Positions 5,966 to 6,902 of a stretch of DNA of 6,902 bases are shown piece after piece. A program made the position numbers and the translations under genes. The first letter of the stretch is position 1, and each line of letters begins with the position of its first letter. The notes beneath the pieces are model-generated. The model did not search any database and had not been told where the DNA came from. It was given only the letters and a program-made list of their open reading frames with translations. This DNA comes from Omnitrophica WOR_2 bacterium GWA2_47_8 (lineage in GTDB: Bacteria; Omnitrophota; Gorgyraeia; Zapsychrales; GWA2-47-8), in NCBI GenBank assembly GCA_001805375.1, contig MHFY01000056.1:1709-8610 (forward strand), written 5' to 3'.

Positions 5966-5994
5966 TTGAAAGCCAGAGCGTGAAGTGTTATAAT
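5966..5994 (+). promoter_or_regulatory. Near-consensus sigma-70 promoter with extended -10 upstream of the radical SAM gene
   Basis: A -35 box TTGAAA (5966-5971) is separated by exactly 17 bases from a perfect -10 box TATAAT (5989-5994). TG at 5986-5987 adds the extended -10 element. It is the only clear promoter in the window. Transcription would start near 6001-6003, leaving a leader of about 80 bases before ATG 6083, so the radical SAM gene begins a new unit. The stretch 5904-5965 shows only a weak TTGAA/TTCAA pairing (5906-5910 with 5918-5922) and no clear terminator. Confidence 0.75.
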
Positions 5995-6000
5995 TTCTCA

Positions 6001-6082
6001 AATTCAAAACGGCTTTGTTTCTGCGGTACCCGCACTATTTAACTGGAAGAGTTAGGCTTTTGAAAGCAAAAGGGGGACGTTT
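6001..6082 (+). promoter_or_regulatory. Possibly structured 5' leader of the radical SAM gene
   Basis: Two short perfect hairpins lie side by side: TGCGG-tac-CCGCA (6022-6034) and TAACT-ggaag-AGTTA (6040-6054). They can be enclosed by an 8-bp stem with one bulged A (6013-6020 with 6063-6072), giving a three-way junction. The closing strand touches the ribosome-binding site AGGGGG (6071-6076, six bases before ATG), so folding could influence translation. An alternative small hairpin GCTTT-TG-AAAGC (6057-6067) competes with the closing stem. I do not recognise any known riboswitch consensus; the fold is derived by hand pairing only. Confidence 0.4.
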
Positions 6083-6902
6083 ATGACTAGTAGTATAAAG
6101 ATATATCTTACCGATCTGAATAATGACTTGCGTGGTAAACCGTTTCCGCTGAACGTCAGTTATATCGCCTCCTATTTGCTCAGCCAGAACAAGAATTTAT
6201 CCATTAAATTATATAAAGATCCGCATAAATTATGTGATGATATCCAATCCGCCCCTCCAGATATCCTGGGAATGTCTAATTTTTCTTGGAATAATCAGCT
6301 TAATCTCACCATCGCCCAATGGGCCAAAAAACATAATCCCGGGATGGTGACCGTATACGGCGGCCTTAATTTGACCGTTAATGATTCGCGAAGCGTCCAG
6401 GGTTTCTTCCGCAACAATCCGTTCATCGATGCCCATATTCATTTTACTCCCGAAGAGGTCATGAATTTTTTTGTTAAAAAAATAGCCCAACATGATTTCA
6501 ATATGAAAAAGTTCGTGGAGTCCGAGCCGTTGCCGTCGGGTTTGATCGCCCATGCCAACGGCCAGATCACCAGAGGCAGCACCCAGATGTTTGAAACGCA
6601 GAAAGACCTGGATTATATCCCCAGCCCGTATTTGACCGGATTGATGGATGAATTTTTAGCGCATAAAGATCTATTCCCTATCTTTGAGACCTGCCGGGGA
6701 TGCCCTTATTCATGCACATTCTGCTGCTGGGGCGCAAGGACACTGTCGAAACTGCAAACGTATTCCATGGAAAGGGTCATTGCCGAATTGGATTATATCC
6801 GAGCGGCGAAGCCGGCGAACAAATATCTCTATTGTGCGGACGGGAATTTCGGGATCTTTAAACGGGATATCGAGATCGCCCATCATTTGAGGAAAATGTA
6901 CG
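6083..6902 (+). CDS. B12-binding-domain-type radical SAM protein, N-terminal part (3' end outside window)
   Basis: The frame is open from ATG 6083 to the window end (273 complete residues visible). Residues 1 to about 135 form an alpha/beta domain like the cobalamin-binding domain of this superfamily: a SYIASYLL helix (26-33), PPDILGMSNFSWN (58-70) and VYGGLNLT (91-98), where GG matches the dinucleotide-loop glycines. The classic DxHxxG cobalamin histidine motif is not seen, so cobalamin may bind without a protein histidine ligand or not at all. The radical SAM cluster motif is CPYSCTFC with C207, C211 and C214, in the context ETCRGCPYSCTFCCWG; two further cysteines, C204 and C215, flank it. 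Such enzymes do methylations or carbon-skeleton chemistry on glycans, lipids and natural products. ATG 6083 is supported by AGGGGG at 6071-6076. The substrate cannot be told from here. Confidence 0.85.
   Translation, partial: MTSSIKIYLTDLNNDLRGKPFPLNVSYIASYLLSQNKNLSIKLYKDPHKLCDDIQSAPPDILGMSNFSWNNQLNLTIAQWAKKHNPGMVTVYGGLNLTVNDSRSVQGFFRNNPFIDAHIHFTPEEVMNFFVKKIAQHDFNMKKFVESEPLPSGLIAHANGQITRGSTQMFETQKDLDYIPSPYLTGLMDEFLAHKDLFPIFETCRGCPYSCTFCCWGARTLSKLQTYSMERVIAELDYIRAAKPANKYLYCADGNFGIFKRDIEIAHHLRKMY

Noticed and set aside
6001..6082. Known riboswitch (cobalamin, SAM, c-di-GMP, TPP, fluoride, glutamine, preQ1)
   Set aside because: None of the conserved sequence blocks I know for these classes is present.
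6230..6553. 107-codon minus-strand open frame
   Set aside because: It lies opposite the radical SAM gene, whose forward frame carries the cluster motif, promoter and ribosome-binding site.
1..6902. CRISPR array, tRNA or rRNA genes, or integrase/transposase genes
   Set aside because: No regularly spaced direct repeats, no tRNA-like cloverleaf with a CCA end, no rRNA segments and no recognisable DDE or tyrosine/serine recombinase frame were seen.

Overview
This window looks like part of a surface-polysaccharide or glycan biosynthesis locus from an uncultured Gram-negative-type bacterium. It has moderate GC, bacterial Shine-Dalgarno sites, tightly packed genes and a nonulosonic-acid gene set. 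The style (AAG/ATC/GGG-rich codons, a stand-alone GIY-YIG gene inside an operon, a B12-type radical SAM gene in a sugar locus) reminds me of Omnitrophota-like genomes, but that is only an impression; no marker gene here fixes the taxonomy.

Layout, all on the + strand. Bases 2-235: C-terminal end of a sugar N-formyltransferase-like protein. 232-906: PIG-L/LmbE deacetylase. 903-1178: small GIY-YIG nuclease. 1175-2341: NeuC/LegG-type hydrolysing UDP-sugar 2-epimerase. 2338-3357: divergent DegT/DnrJ/EryC1-type PLP protein. 3359-4150: PtmA-like short-chain dehydrogenase. After a hairpin spacer come a P-loop protein with sulfotransferase-like features (4229-5332) and a hexapeptide acyltransferase (5346-5903). 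A 179-base gap carries a near-consensus sigma-70 promoter and a possibly folded leader, then a B12-binding-domain-type radical SAM gene (6083 onward) that runs off the window.

The first five genes are joined by four ATGA stop/start overlaps, so they are very probably one translationally coupled operon. NeuC/LegG, the aminotransferase-like protein and the PtmA-like SDR point to a sialic- or legionaminic-acid-type sugar. The deacetylase plus formyltransferase suggest that an N-acyl group is remodelled, and the acyltransferase could O-acetylate the product. NeuB and NeuA homologues are not in the window and would be expected nearby.

The most striking observation is the GIY-YIG gene. It is AT-rich (about 35% GC against 52-55% immediately either side) and its two ends carry a perfect 13-bp inverted repeat (907-919 and 1164-1176). 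Taking 12 bp of that repeat as the element end leaves a 4-bp direct repeat TGAA outside (904-907, 1176-1179). Removing the element and one TGAA regenerates a clean ATGA overlap between the deacetylase and neuC. This reads as a minimal mobile element: a 268-bp single-gene nuclease cassette that slipped into a stop/start overlap without breaking the operon, bringing its own ribosome-binding site for the downstream gene.
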